A stretch of 64,000 bases of DNA from Chelydra serpentina (GCA_037349315.1 JBAIAC010000030.1:8577501-8641500); one strand, 5' to 3'; counted from the first letter of the stretch, positions 46,960 through 58,690 are shown. Notes: a model not told the origin generated them from the sequence alone. Translations and numbers: made by a program.

Positions 46960-49020
46960 TGTGAACATACTACAGTGATGGTCAGCATTATAAAAAACTT
47001 AGGTAGTTGGATGTTATTTTAAGATGTTCTTGCACATACAAACAGCCCAGATTTACCAAAACCACGGTGAAGCTGTCACTGGTCCAGCTTTAACTATCTT
47101 CCTACTTAAAGATTCCCTGAAGGATTAAGTGTTTTGTAGGCCTTATACTGGCCTCAGCTCAGGGGTCAATTTCACCCCAAAGACTCAACCTCACAAACAT
47201 TTATTACCAATTTACACCCACATGGCTAGATCTGCCATTTGCCTGAGGTTGGCGCCTAATTTAATTTGATTTTTTTTTTATCTGAAAAATAAAACACATG
47301 ACTCCACCATGTTTTCATGTGCTTCTGCCTTCCCTGCTTGAGAGATAAAAGTTCCTTGGTGGATGAGTTCACCAGAAATGAAAACAACACAGGAACTAGT
47401 AGCTTTGGCTCTTGCTTGTCCAACTCCTTCTCCTCACTTGTGTTGGAGTAGCTTGTTGCAATATCCTTTGGCTTACCCCTTTGGCGGAGACCCAGCCATG
47501 CCATGGAATTGTGCTACAGCAGTAAAGACCGAGGGCTGTTACACGATTCTGTAACATGGTTAATAACACATTTTGGTGACATCCAGGGAAGCAAGAGCAA
47601 ACTGGGTTATACACACGATCCTCTGTGTAGCGTACAAGGGCCATTCATCTCGGTGGCCTTTTACAACACATGGCTGTGTGTGTTATGTCTTGCTTGGCTG
47701 CTCTTTGAGCACCCCTGTTCTATATATTTATCTGATAGGCATGTGCATGGCAGAAAGGCTTTAAAAAAACGATGGCGGTCTTATTTGCAACAAGCTCATT
47801 TGTAGCTGCTGGTGCTTGGATGTTTGGCAAGCACCCTGTTTTATTATCCTAAGAAAACATCTCAATTTCTATCTTCTTTTACCTTCCCTTTTGAATAGGC
47901 GGCTGCTTTTTATTTGGCTCCAGCTACACCTTTTTAATCTGCTTCTCTTTTCTTCGTCCTCTCCGTCAAACTTATATAATGGCACATTATACAAAATAGC
48001 TAAGCAGGTGGTATTTTTAAAGACAGTGAGTGAGCATTTTTTTGGCCTAAATTTGGAATGAAGCAGATGGATTTAAGACTCCATGTTTTCCTATGAATAG
48101 TAACCGTTGTTCTCCTCTGCCTTAAACACCAGTTTCAAGACCACCTCCAGCAACCAATCAGCACTCTGTTATTTAATTATAACAAAATTCTTAGCTCTGT
48201 CTGCTGCTGCATGGGCAAGTGGGGGGCACTGGATCAACTTCTGGAGCCAGGCAGACTTGCCAACAATAATTTTCCTTTTCCCAGAGGGCCTAGGAGGCCT
48301 GGAGCAGGTTCCAAGTTCCTTCTAAACTGGCTGTTCAGTTTGGGCTCCCTGACAGAGTGCTTGAAAAGGGTTATAGAAAGGCAGATAAATGCACTTCTTG
48401 TTGCAAGCTTCCCTGACAAGCCAGGCCTCAAGAACAGTGATCTCATTCCTGCCTCATTATTAGTGGTGCCAGATTTTTTCCATTAACAGGTAATTGAGTA
48501 GAAACTCAAATAAGCAAAGTTTGTTTTATCCAGTGCATTTTCTTGCTTGCATGCGCAAGAAAAACACTTTAGAGAGGAGTTTGCTTATAATGTTCAAGAA
48601 AATATATTTACATCTTCTTAGAGATTTATCTCTGCTTGAGTGTAATTAACTAACTGGTCTTTTAGTTGTTTTGGTTTTAAAGCACAGACATCGGTGCTCG
48701 GGGTTTGATTTTGTTTTAATGGTTTGAATTCCTCTGAAACAACAGGGTTGAACTTCCTTGTTCCCTTGACATGGACCACTCTGCTTTTGAAAGATTCATA
48801 TGTATACACATTAGTGTTATGTAATTGACTTCTTTCATGGTCCCCAAGGGGAAGCAAGAGCAGGAGCCAATTAGATCACAATAGTGCATACAACTTTCAG
48901 GCTCACAAAGAGCTTTTCCATTCCTGAGCGGGGCTAGTGGGGGCAGGGCGACTGGAGGAATCAGGCAGTTTCTAACTGTCCCATTAAGACAGGAAAACAC
49001 GGTCTGTTCACTAGGCGGCT
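46960..49020. other. Intergenic DNA, no gene recognised
   Basis: Mostly single-copy-looking sequence with scattered short open frames and no recognisable protein or repeat features. I see nothing that I can annotate. Confidence 0.6.
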
Positions 49021-49029
49021 TGCGTCGTG

Positions 49030-49510
49030 CAGATGTTGTTACTGAAGAGGTTTTTGTTTGTTGCTAATCGGCCTGGAGTATGTGGGAAGAAGGTGGAGGG
49101 TGTAGTAGGAAAAGGGCCTGAAGGGATGCCAGGATGACAGCATGACGGATAGAGATGTTTTGATTGAACCAACATGTACAAGGTAATAGGTGGCACCCAA
49201 GTACATCAGAGGGGCAGTATGTAACTTGTCTGTATTGGTGTATAAAGATGTACCTCAGAGGGAGTGTCTTTGTCTGACCTTGCGGGGGGAACAGAAAGTC
49301 CCGCCATTCACTGAGCTGGTCCATTGTAACAGGCCTACATGTGTTAGTGGTCCTGTAGCGTCTGCGGGATACTAGGGCCCTGCCTCATTGACAATAAACC
49401 TGGCCGGGTGCCTTTGCTCAAAACCGAGTCTGTGGATTTCTTGGGCAGCTTAATTGAAGTCTGCTGTCTCTGCTACCCATGCAGAGCTGGGACAGCATGC
49501 TGAACGAACA
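49030..49510 (+). mobile_element. Probable LTR or LTR fragment
   Basis: It has LTR-like order: a TATA-like box (ggtgtataaagatg) near 49238-49250, an AATAAA in gacaataaacctgg at 49393-49398, and a following stretch (gagtctgtggatttcttggg) like R/U5. Boundaries and target duplications could not be fixed and no internal region is adjacent, so identity is tentative. Confidence 0.4.
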
Positions 49511-49913
49511 CACATGCACCCAGCATCTGACCACGGAGGGGAGCAGGCTAAAGCCTGATCGATGAACAGGTTTTGAACTGATTTTCACTGTGTCCATTTA
49601 GGAGTGTGATTTTATACAGAGATGGTTAAATCAGCCTTCCCCTAGTGTGAACGCTGTTATACTGGTATAAATGCGTGTATATAAGAATAACTATGTCCAG
49701 ACTAGAGGTTGTACCACTTGAACACTCTCAGTTTCTTCTAAACCAATGTCGTTTCTAGCAGTATGAACACCGCTGGTGTCAACCAGGTCTAAGAACCATT
49801 ACAGAATATCTAAGCCACTGGCTTTCAGTGTCCTTCTGCTCAGAACCCCGCCTCCTCCTTTTACCAGCTTCAAGCAGTAGGCCCTGCCTTTTTAGGCACA
49901 TGCCTCCTGAATG

Positions 49914-50565
49914 TAGGCTGACCATACGTACCATTTTAAACGGGACAGTACCGTTTTTTTCATATTTCCCGACCGTCCCGTCGTTTTAATATAAATGTCA
50001 ATTTTGTCCCGTTTTTAATAAACTATATATAGTTTTTATTTTTTTGTAAAAAACTGAACGCTGGCTTGTTGCGGCTGCCCCTCGTCTCCCCGCCGAGCAG
50101 CTGAGTGGGGAGACAAAGGGCAGCTTGTTGCGGCTGCCCCTCGTCTCCCCGCCGAGCTGCTGAGCGGGGAGACAAGGGGCAGCTTGTTGCGGCTGCCCCT
50201 CGTCTCTCCGCCGAGCTGCTGAGCGGGGAGACAAGGGGCGGCTTGCCGCGGCTGCCCCTCGTCTCCCCGCCGAGCTGCTGAGCGGGGAGACAAGGGGCGG
50301 CTTGTTGCGGCTGCCCCTCGTCTCTCCGCCGAGCTGCTGAGCGGGGAGACAAGGGGCGGCAGCTTGCCGCGGCTGCCCCTCGTCTCCCAGCCGAGCTGCT
50401 GAGCGGGGAGACGAGGGACAGCTTGTTGCGGCTGCCCCTCGTCTCCCCGCCGAGCTGCTGAGCGGGGAGAGGAGGGGCGGCTTGTTGCGGCTGCCCCTTG
50501 TCTCCCCGTCCCGTTTTTGCCATCCCAATGTCCCGTTTTTGTCTCAAGGAAATATGGTCAGCCTA
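49914..50565. mobile_element. hAT-like non-autonomous element with 8-bp target duplication
   Basis: 13-bp perfect terminal inverted repeats (taggctgaccata at 49914-49926 against its reverse complement at 50553-50565), flanked by cctgaatg at 49906-49913 and 50566-50573. The 8-bp duplication and the TAGGsTGACCA-type end suit the hAT superfamily. The interior is a gtcccgtttt-rich arm on both sides of a minisatellite (50064-50510). No transposase is present. Confidence 0.9.
50064..50510. repeat. 59-bp hairpin minisatellite inside the hAT-like element
   Basis: Units start at 50064, 50123, 50182, 50241, 50300, 50362, 50421 and a partial unit at 50480. Length is 59 bp except one 62-bp unit. Each unit holds an inverted repeat of about 19 bp (ctgcccctcgtctccccgc against gcggggagacaaggggcag) around an 11-nt loop. 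It is rich in G+C and CpG. Open frames on the minus strand in all three frames are a by-product of the 59-bp period. Confidence 0.95.
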
Positions 50566-50573
50566 CCTGAATG

Positions 50574-52770
50574 TTAAAGGTCACGTGCACAACTCCAGCG
50601 AAAGTTGGAACTCCCCGGAAGCGGCGCTGATCGCCCCTACAAACCAGGGAGTGGGTGCATCCCGCGGAGAAATGAATTTCCAAATTCTTCACTCACCCTT
50701 CCTGGGCTGGGCTCGCGTGCTCCCTGGTCCCCTAGCGTTCCATTCTCTGACTGATGTTTCTTGGGCCGCTGCTTGAAGGAAGCTGACCTTGTTCCCAGCG
50801 CTGCTGCTCCCAGGACCAGCACCGTATTCTCTGTCTAGGGGGGGAGGAGTCTATCTAGGGGGTGGAGTCCCGTCACCCATCGCTGGAGTAGCTCAGCCCC
50901 TTCCACCCAGAATAGATGATCCGGGGCAAAATCTTTATATAACCTGAAACGGGAGAAGGGTTAGAAGAGAAAGATCTGTGGCCCCACTCTGGGCCCTTTG
51001 CACTGTAAAAGGACTGGAGTGGGTCAGAAAGGGACCCTAAAACTCCACATATCTGGCCCAGCACAGGCACTGGGGAGGGCACCTATACAGCTGGTTTCAG
51101 AGATCCCCCTCACAAGCCCTGGCATAGGGGGTGTCCTGGCTGGGGCGGGGGGGGGGGGGGAGAGGGGTGTCAGGTTGCTGCACCTCACTCTGCAGAGATT
51201 GCCAGCAATGCGGGGAGGTTGCTGTGCCTTAAACAGGCCCCCTCAGGGTTGTCTAAATTTATGCCAGTGGCTGCAGAGCAGCCAGGGCTCAGAGTGGCAC
51301 AAAGGTGGCTTAAAGTTGCCTTAGCCTCCCTTCCTCTGGGCTCTAAAAGAGACCAATTGCCAATTCAGCACAAACGGGGCTTTCAAAGAGCCTGTAACCC
51401 TTTTATCCCCACTCCTAAAAAAGAAAAGCAACAACTCCCATTTTAAGGTCAATTGTGGTCTCTTCACAGGTAGTACTTGGTCACGTACCCCGGCTGCTCG
51501 ATGCCAGCTACTGGGCCACAATCGCTTCCATTTGCATGTTAACTCACCTTTTTAAAGCAGGCTGTTGCTTTTTTAATGCTCCTCCCGCTCCCCTGCACCT
51601 TTAGTTCCAGCTCCTGTTACTGAAACAGCCTAAGACTGTGGGCAAATCTGTCCCTTAGTTTACCTATTTGTAAAATGGGTATGACAACAGGGCAGTTGTG
51701 AGACTTGCTTAACTGTTATAAAGTGTTTTGAGATCTTTGAATGAGTTGCACTACAGTTTAATAGTACTGTGTGTGTCTATAATAATAAAAATATCAATAA
51801 GCTATATACCAAATCCAGGATTACAACAGTAATGACCGAATGGGTATGGTTTTCTGATGACTCATATGAATGTACTGCATTTTCCAGGCCATTTCTTTAT
51901 GAACCAGCCATTCACTGTATTTCACGTGCTGCTGTTGTATCAGTTTTTAGTGCTGCAACTGAAAAGCTGGCTCTTGTAAACAGCTCCTCCTTTCCAACGT
52001 GGGCTATGACAAAACAACATGGTGCAGTGAAGCTGATAGACATGACAATGCTCCATTTTAGAAGCTGATTTAAAAAAAAAAAATTGTGTGTGAATTTAAA
52101 TTAACACGTAGATACCCACAGTGATAGGGTGTATAGAAAATCCGTAGCTAAGAAAGATTTGTTATTCATTCATTAATGTTTGGCTGACATCCCTGAAGAC
52201 TAAAGTCTTCTATTTAGCATAATATGGACAGCAGGATTCAACCTTCCCCACCACACGCGGTCACTGTTTCAGGCCAACTCTGATCCGAGGGAGCCATTTC
52301 TGGGTATGAGAAAATCATTGTACCTCCATGTTCATTCAGTCCTCTTCTATTCCGTTCAGGTTTTTATACCGTGTTCCTCACAATAGTATCTCTGCACCAG
52401 GGATCCTTTGCTGAGATTGCCAACAAGTTTACCTATTGTACTATGTTTTGTGTTATCCCCTAGCAACCAGATCACAAACCAGGCATTGACAAATAACTTT
52501 GTTTCCCCTGACCAAGGCAGGATCCAAATCTGTGACCTAAAAACTAAAGACTTCTATCTCACCTCAGAGCTCGCCTATACTTGCACAGATTAGATGTAGG
52601 TAGTTGACTTTCAGATAAATCATTATTAATTTAGTATCAGAAAATCAAAAACATTCATGGGGAAAATATCTATCAATGTAAAGTCAAATTTTAAAATTTG
52701 GATTCCTGGGAGAGACATGTTTTATAATAACACTATTGATGTGAACTTAGTGCTCGTGAAAATGCCAGGT
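50574..52770. other. Intergenic DNA with old repeat fragments
   Basis: A G run lies at 51147-51160 and an L2/MIR-type tail at 51640-51760 (cccttagtttacctatttg, then aaaatgggtatgac and gtgttttgagatctttgaat). No gene was recognised. Confidence 0.65.
51640..51760 (+). repeat. L2/MIR-type fragment
   Basis: Word order cttagtttacctatttgtaa, gggcagttgtgagacttgc, taaagtgttttgagatcttt is that of an L2/MIR 3' end. Confidence 0.6.
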
Positions 52771-52774
52771 TAGC

Positions 52775-53035
52775 AGGTAGAGCTGATCGAAAAATGGGAG
52801 ATTTTCCCACAGAAAATTTCAATTTTTTGTCAGAAATTCAAATACTGAAACTTTATGACCAAAACCCAACATGTTTTTGTTTTGTGGAAAACTTTTTGGG
52901 GTCTTGGACTTTCAGATTTTTCATGAAAAATCAACATTTTCCTCAGAAATTGGACTCTTTTCATGGAAAATTTCATTGAGTCAAAATCTCAATTTTCTGT
53001 TGATAAACAGTTTAAATGGAAATTTTTGGACAACC
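52775..53035. mobile_element. MITE-like element with T/A-rich body
   Basis: It starts gtagagctgatcgaaaaatg and ends aaatttttggacaaccct, whose reverse complement is loosely similar. The body is repeated aaaatttca/ttttcatg-type sequence, common in turtle MITEs. There is no clear target duplication. Confidence 0.45.
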
Positions 53036-53039
53036 CTCA

Positions 53040-53189
53040 CCCTCAACTCCTTTTTGGGTCAGGATCCCTACAATTACAACACTGTGAAATTTCAGATTTA
53101 AATATCTGAAATCATGAAATTTATGATTTTTAAATCCTATGACCGTGAAATGGACCAAAATGGACTGTGAATTTGGTAGGGCCCTACTT
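53040..53189. mobile_element. MITE fragment ending in ggtagggccctac
   Basis: ctcctttttgggtcaggatc, then cactgtgaaatttcagattt and gaccgtgaaatggacc lead to a tttggtagggccctac end typical of a dispersed DNA-type repeat. The left end is unclear. It abuts the direct repeat at 53192. Confidence 0.5.
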
Positions 53190-53191
53190 AT

Positions 53192-53372
53192 AGTTATGTT
53201 TGTGGGCCGATTTCGTGAATGTGATTAACTGCTCTGCACTGAGTTTTTACTGGTTAAGTCTGAAATGATATTAATTTCCTCCATAGAATTTGTGGCACTC
53301 TCTTATCCCAAAGCACATTATTTTCACTGGGAGTTTTGAGTGTGCAAGGGACATAGGATCAGATCTTCCCTC

Positions 53373-53403
<31 letters not shown>

Positions 53404-53613
53404 CCCTACAACATACACGTCGCATTATGATGTGCTGGGTGTGACAGGTTTGGAGCTTTATGGTTTATCTGCTTGTCTGATTGGTGTAAGGATGTCTACT
53501 GTCTGCATATATTGAGTTAGTTCAATAAGCAGGATTGTCAGGAAATGCACCCAGGAAGGGAGGAGGTAGCCTGTGACATACACTTCTCCACAAACACTTG
53601 AGACAATGCATGC
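53192..53613 (+). repeat. Near-identical direct repeat, copy 1
   Basis: 422 bp with a (CA)n tract at 53376-53402. It matches 55188-55633 with only two substitutions outside the microsatellite (t/a in gagttnttac and g/a in tttgantgtg). Homology starts at agttatgtttg and stops at gacaatgcatgc. Confidence 0.95.
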
Positions 53614-53825
53614 CTCCTTCAAGTTGCACGCCTCCTTCAAGTTGATTTACCCTGATTCCTGAAATACACTCTTTCCCCAAGATCTACAAGCCCCAATCTT
53701 CCCCTCAAATATATGCTAAGCAGTTTGAACAAAAATATCTAGAGAAAAAACAAAATTCATGGAACATTAATCATGGACAGTTCAATGTTTTTGCCTTGGT
53801 TGCATCTCATCTCTTGTCTTATATT

Positions 53826-54042
53826 TAGAGCCCTGCACGGATACAAAATTTCTATCTGTATTTGCAGCCATGGTCCGTGGATATAAAGCAGAATCCTTCA
53901 GATTTGCAGGGCCCTAGAGATAAAATTTGGATCCGCATCCATCTGTGATCCACAAACATGGTCCGCAGAGTAGATATCTGCAGATTTTCAGTTCCTAGAT
54001 CCAAATATGGTTGGCGGATATCTGCAGATTTGCAGGGCTCTA
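53826..54042. mobile_element. hAT-like MITE, 217 bp
   Basis: 12-bp perfect terminal inverted repeats (tagagccctgca at 53826-53837 and its complement at 54031-54042), with 8-bp flanks cttatatt (53818-53825) and cttgtatt (54043-54050) differing by one base. The interior repeats gatatctgcagattt-like words. No coding capacity. Confidence 0.85.
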
Positions 54043-54167
54043 CTTGTATTGTCTATTTGGACTGCAGACTTTTCGGAACAGTGACAGTATGCTTACCTTC
54101 ACATTGTTTGTCTAACAACCTAGCATTCTGTTGGTGTTATATAAATAATAGTAATGTTAGAAAGGGG

Positions 54168-54290
54168 TAGGGTGATCAGATGTCCCAATTTAATAGGGAC
54201 AGTCCCAATTTTGGGGTCTTTTTATTATATAGGCTCCTAGTACCCCCCACCCCCGTCCCAATTTTTCACATTTGTTGCCTGGTCACCCTA
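54168..54290. mobile_element. hAT-like MITE, 123 bp
   Basis: Inverted ends tagggtgatcag and ctggtcaccct-a (11 of 12 match), and identical 8-bp flanks gaaagggg at 54160-54167 and 54291-54298. The body is tgtcccaatttaatagggac-like, with a short cccccacccccgtccc tract. Confidence 0.92.
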
Positions 54291-54438
54291 GAAAGGGGAG
54301 AAGATACTTCGTAATAATTCATTGTATGTAGCCTTTCCATTTGAATATCTCAGGTTTCGCTATTTCATGTCTTTTCCTTTGCTTATCCCTTGGACCAGGC
54401 TTTACCATACAGTGTATATATCATCCTAACTCTTAATG

Positions 54439-54537
54439 TTGTTATTATTATTATTATTAATAGATCCAAAAAAGCCTGTTCTTTCTCCTTCTTTATTCAT
54501 GCTGTTGTCCTGGCTATTTTTTTTTTTTTTTTTTTTT
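54439..54537. repeat. Simple repeats: (TTA)n and poly(T)
   Basis: An (ATT)n tract at about 54439-54462 and a T run at 54517-54537, separated by unrelated sequence. Confidence 0.9.
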
Positions 54538-55187
54538 GCCTTAACAGATATGATTCCGCAGCACATTTTCTTTGACAAAAATACACAAAACCAACACCGA
54601 TCAGTTAACATAGATGACATCTTTAAACTTTAATATATTTTTTCACTATAAAACGCCACCAGTCAGCCTTCGTGTAGGTAGGTTTCCATTGTTATTCGTC
54701 AAAGTCTTCTTGAGTGGATTTCCCACTGTGTCACTTTTGTGTGAGTCAAATCAAGATTATAGGTAACAGAGAAGAAAAAGAAAAAGAAGAGAAGGTTAGA
54801 CCCTCATTTTAGAGTTTAAGAAAAATCTGCCAGCAGGTTGCAGTTCGAGTTGGTAATATACATGAAAGGGGAAGCTCGATTCGTGTCACCGGTGTCAGTA
54901 TATTAGGCTTTCAGGAAAAAGCATACAAAACACATATTGTAGTGGTCACACACAGAGCCATAAATTTAGGAACAAGATCTGCCTTAGCGTGAACATAGTC
55001 TGCTCTGATAATAAGGAACAATGAACTGAAGCTATTATGAAACGAAGCCCAGGAGTTTGAATAAAGGGCGCTTTTAGTTGAGTTCTCCCAAAAAATAAAA
55101 TAAAATAAAGTCATACAAATTTGTCGAACTTTTTCGCAGGTTGTATGTTGTCCTAATTTTCCTTCCATTCCACTTTAGAAAAGTTTA

Positions 55188-55368
55188 AGTTATGTTTGTG
55201 GGCCGATTTCGTGAATGTGATTAACTGCTCTGCACTGAGTTATTACTGGTTAAGTCTGAAATGATATTAATTTCCTCCATAGAATTTGTGGCACTCTCTT
55301 ATCCCAAAGCACATTATTTTCACTGGGAGTTTTGAATGTGCAAGGGACATAGGATCAGATCTTCCCTC

Positions 55369-55404
<36 letters not shown>

Positions 55405-55633
55405 GACACACACACACACACACCCCTACAACATACACGTCGCATTATGATGTGCTGGGTGTGACAGGTTTGGAGCTTTATGGTTTATCTGCTTGTCTGA
55501 TTGGTGTAAGGATGTCTACTGTCTGCATATATTGAGTTAGTTCAATAAGCAGGATTGTCAGGAAATGCACCCAGGAAGGGAGGAGGTAGCCTGTGACATA
55601 CACTTCTCCACAAACACTTGAGACAATGCATGC
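55188..55633 (+). repeat. Near-identical direct repeat, copy 2
   Basis: 446 bp, longer than copy 1 because its CA tract (55372-55422, interrupted by aaag) is longer. The sequence past 55633 (gccacctgctttgtctggc) differs from that past 53613, so this is not a simple tandem duplication of the whole interval. Confidence 0.95.
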
Positions 55634-56395
55634 GCCACCTGCTTTGTCTGGCTTGCCAGCCTCTGGAGCTCACCAAACTGGTTTTAGGCAGCCAGTCCAA
55701 GCCTGTGGGATGAGAGAACAAAGAGCTTTGGGTGCATTTCAAGAGACCCTGAAGGACAGGAGGGAAAGAGACTGGGGAATAGACTGACACCCCAGGACCT
55801 CAGAGCTAGAAGAAATTAGACCTACCGGGCCCCAAGAGGAGGACTGAGGATGGTTAGACTCTAGGAAAGATAGACATGCATATCAGCCTTGTGTTAAAAT
55901 GCTTTCCCTTTCTGCTGTGCTGGCCACAAGGGAAGAACTACGTGTATCCAAACCCTGTTGGAGCTCTAGCCTAGGACCCGGGCTAGAAGTGGAAGCATTG
56001 TGGAGTTCACCACAGGGCGATAAAGGCACAAGGTCTCCTACCTCAGAGGGATGTACTTAGAGCCTAGAGAAGGGGTCAGAGGTGAAGCTAGCTCTGTAAC
56101 TGTGACAGCGAGCACTGCCATAATAAAAACAATATTAATCCGCAGAACTTCATCACAAGCTTTGTCAACAACACAGTTGATAGCGTTGAGCCAGGAAGAG
56201 GCTTGTCCCTTTTACAAATTTCCCCGTGTTTAAGGGTGTTTGTGTTAACACTTTGGTTGAGCCCATTAGAAAGGTAGAGGCAGAGTGTAAAACGTAGACA
56301 GTGGTGTTGCACACAAACTAGGCAGCTTCCATTTTATAGCGGATTCATGCATTGAGCTTCACAGGGTGACAGTTTTGGAGAGAATGGCCTCTGCA
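55634..56395. other. Intergenic DNA after the direct repeat
   Basis: G/A-rich, possibly an old repeat or retroelement-derived stretch (cccaggacctcagagctag and similar). I do not recognise a family or a gene. Confidence 0.4.
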
Positions 56396-56780
56396 AGAAT
56401 AAGAACATAAGAACGGGCATACTGGGTCAGACCGAAGGTCCATCTAGTGACAGCGGCCAATGCCAGGTGCCCCAGAGGGAATGAACAGAATAGGCAACCA
56501 GAAAGTGCTGCCCACTCCCAGCGTCTGGCAAACAGAGGCTAAGAATACCATTCCTGCCCATCTTGGTTAATAGCCATTGATGGACCTATCCTCCATGAAT
56601 GTATCTAGTTCTTTTTTGAACCCTTTTATAGTCTTGGGCTTCACAACATCCTCTGGCAAGGAGTTCCACAGGTTGACTGTGCGTTGTGTGAAGAAAGGCT
56701 TCCTTTTGTTTGTTTTACACCTGCTGCCTATTAATTTCATTTGGTGACCCCTAGTTCTTGTGTTATGAGTCAGTTACCAG
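56396..56780 (-). mobile_element. CR1-like LINE 3' fragment
   Basis: The + strand begins taagaacataagaacgggca. On the minus strand, the codons at about 56775-56575 read NTRTRGHQMKLIGSRCKTNK, then FFTQRTVNLWNSLPEDVVKP and GFKKELDTFMEDRSINGY. This is the C-terminal end of a CR1-type ORF2 (xLWNSLPxxVV motif), followed by its 3' UTR. 5'-truncated; no catalytic region. Confidence 0.85.
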
Positions 56781-58180
56781 AGAACAGTTGAAGCTGGGTT
56801 TTTACATTTGGTCTATCTTAATCAGCCATTGTGCCTGATTTCCCTTGTGTGGCTGTGAAATAGTTCATGGGGAGGGGACTCTGAACATGTCACTCTTTCA
56901 CACCACTTTATCACTGTCTGTACCATATGTCCTTTCATTTTCTTTTTCATCTCTACCATTCTCCATATTATCTCTCTGGTTTGGTTTGGTTTGGTTTTTT
57001 TGCTTTTTTCTGAAAATATGTTTTTGAAAACAGAACTTATCATGACAAAAGAACCCATCCCTATGAAAATGCAGAAGATACTAGTTAACCAAGAACATTG
57101 GTGCATTATAAAATATGTTTACATATTCAAAGCTCTTGTGGTCTTCAGACTTAGAGCTGTGGCAGAGGTATATCAAGTGAGCTCTTTAATCAGGGCGGAG
57201 ATCAAAGACACTGTTCGCAATCTGCAAAGAAAAGGATGTGCACACAATGTAAGGATTTGAGTAACATGAAGGCAGCCTACAGATTTCTGAGAAACTGAAA
57301 TTTCAAAAATTCGGTTGACATTTTTTTATTTGAAAATGTTTGGTATATTTTTTGCAAACAAAACAAACAAAAAATCAGCCACCTCAATTGGGCTCCAGTG
57401 ATGGGAAAACTTTAAGGGTCTGACCCAATACTGCACATGAAAGCCAATAGAATGATACACATTAACTTCACTGGGCTTTGGAGTAGGCCCTAAAAGGATC
57501 TATACGCAGGAGATGTCACACAGAATGGAGCAAGATCTTATTGAAGAAGAGTTTAGAAAATCTCCCACACGACAGAGTCATATTAAGGGTAAAAGAGGCA
57601 GGCAAGCAGAAGAACATCTACTTTCAGCCAAGCGGTGATATTATTAAACCAGAAACAATAGGCTAAGAATGCTGGCTAATAAGGCCAATTGCTTCCACCA
57701 AAAAGATACCATTAAACAGTCTCCAGCCTAAAACAAGAAGGAAGCACTGTATACAGTAGACAGTAACATGGCAGTTTTTCAGTCTATCGCAATCTGCTTT
57801 TATTTAAAATGCTTATTCGTATTTTATATTTCCAATCAAATATAGTTACTCCTGTTGGTGGTGTAGGCAAGAGGGCTTTTCAAGAAATTGAGCTATACAA
57901 GCGTTCTCGCTCCAGTGAAACCAGTGGAGCAACACTTATTAACAGCAGCTCTAGGTCTGGCCCCAGATGTACATTGTGGGCCTAATTTTTGGAATTGTAG
58001 CTAAGTTATCTCTAGGCATGCCCCTCTTTGTACATAGGCAACTCTTATTTGCATTAGTGATATTTTGTATGTATATCATCATGTTTTTGGGGCCATATGG
58101 GGGGGTCCTAGAGAGGGGTAGGACCCCTCTGATACTATTGGAGGAACACTTCACTTCATGCACCTCAGGGAGGAGTTCAT
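56781..58180. other. Intergenic DNA, no gene recognised
   Basis: Mixed single-copy-looking sequence with a short aaacaaacaaaaaatc tract near 57355. Nothing annotatable. Confidence 0.6.
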
Positions 58181-58184
58181 CCAC

Positions 58185-58690
58185 TTTGGTCTCCACCTAC
58201 ACCCATGTCTCACCTGTGGCTCCAAGTAGCCATTTGTGTGCGACAGTGGCCACACCCCAGTAAGCCGCTTCAACGAGCGGGCTAAACCAGGTGAGGGTAG
58301 CCGATGGGTCCTTTGTCCTCGGCGAGATAGGGAAATTGCCTTTCTCTAGCATGCGAAGACTGTTCTGGTGGCTGGGCGGAGGAAATCAATTTGTGATTCA
58401 GCGGCCATAACATATTTCTGACCTTCTGTGCCGTAGCATCTTTTGTAATCCTGGAGGAGGAGACTGGAAAGAGCGATTTAGAGCAAGTCTGGGGCTTGTA
58501 ACTCCTGAGCATTGAAACAAGTGAATGAAATCGACGTCTATCTAGGCATTTATGTGGCCGTCACCAGTGCCTTTCAATGGATTAAGGACGCCATCTTGGA
58601 CCTCTGTGATCTGCTCCCTAGCTATATAGCGTGCGGGACAAAGCAGTCATTCTATTTTTCTCCTATGGTAAGTGCTCTCTGCCCTTCTTA
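58185..58690 (+). other. Compositionally distinct G+C-rich segment, possibly retroelement 5' region
   Basis: Richer in G, C and CpG than the flanks, with words such as aagccgcttcaacgagcggg, gtcctcggcgagatagg and gctgggcggaggaaatc. A 70-codon open frame at 58512-58721 (NEIDVYLGIYVAVTSAF near its start, no ATG needed upstream) ends at a ctatggtaagtgct donor-like site. I suspect the 5' part of a dispersed element with decayed CpGs, but cannot name a family. Confidence 0.35.

Noticed and set aside
50064..50510. CRISPR-like regular repeats
   Set aside because: The units are contiguous with no unique spacers, in a vertebrate mobile element.
49998..50547. Three long open frames (85-176 codons) on the minus strand, Arg/Ala/Ser-rich repeats
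   Set aside because: They are the 59-bp minisatellite read in three frames. The period is not a multiple of three and all frames are open because the unit lacks stops; there is no protein family or start context.
53192..55633. LTR retrotransposon with 422-446-bp LTRs
   Set aside because: The repeats do not share TG...CA boundaries with a flanking duplication, and the 1.6-kb interior has no primer-binding site, polypurine tract or gag/pol-like frame that I can see; it holds unrelated MITEs.
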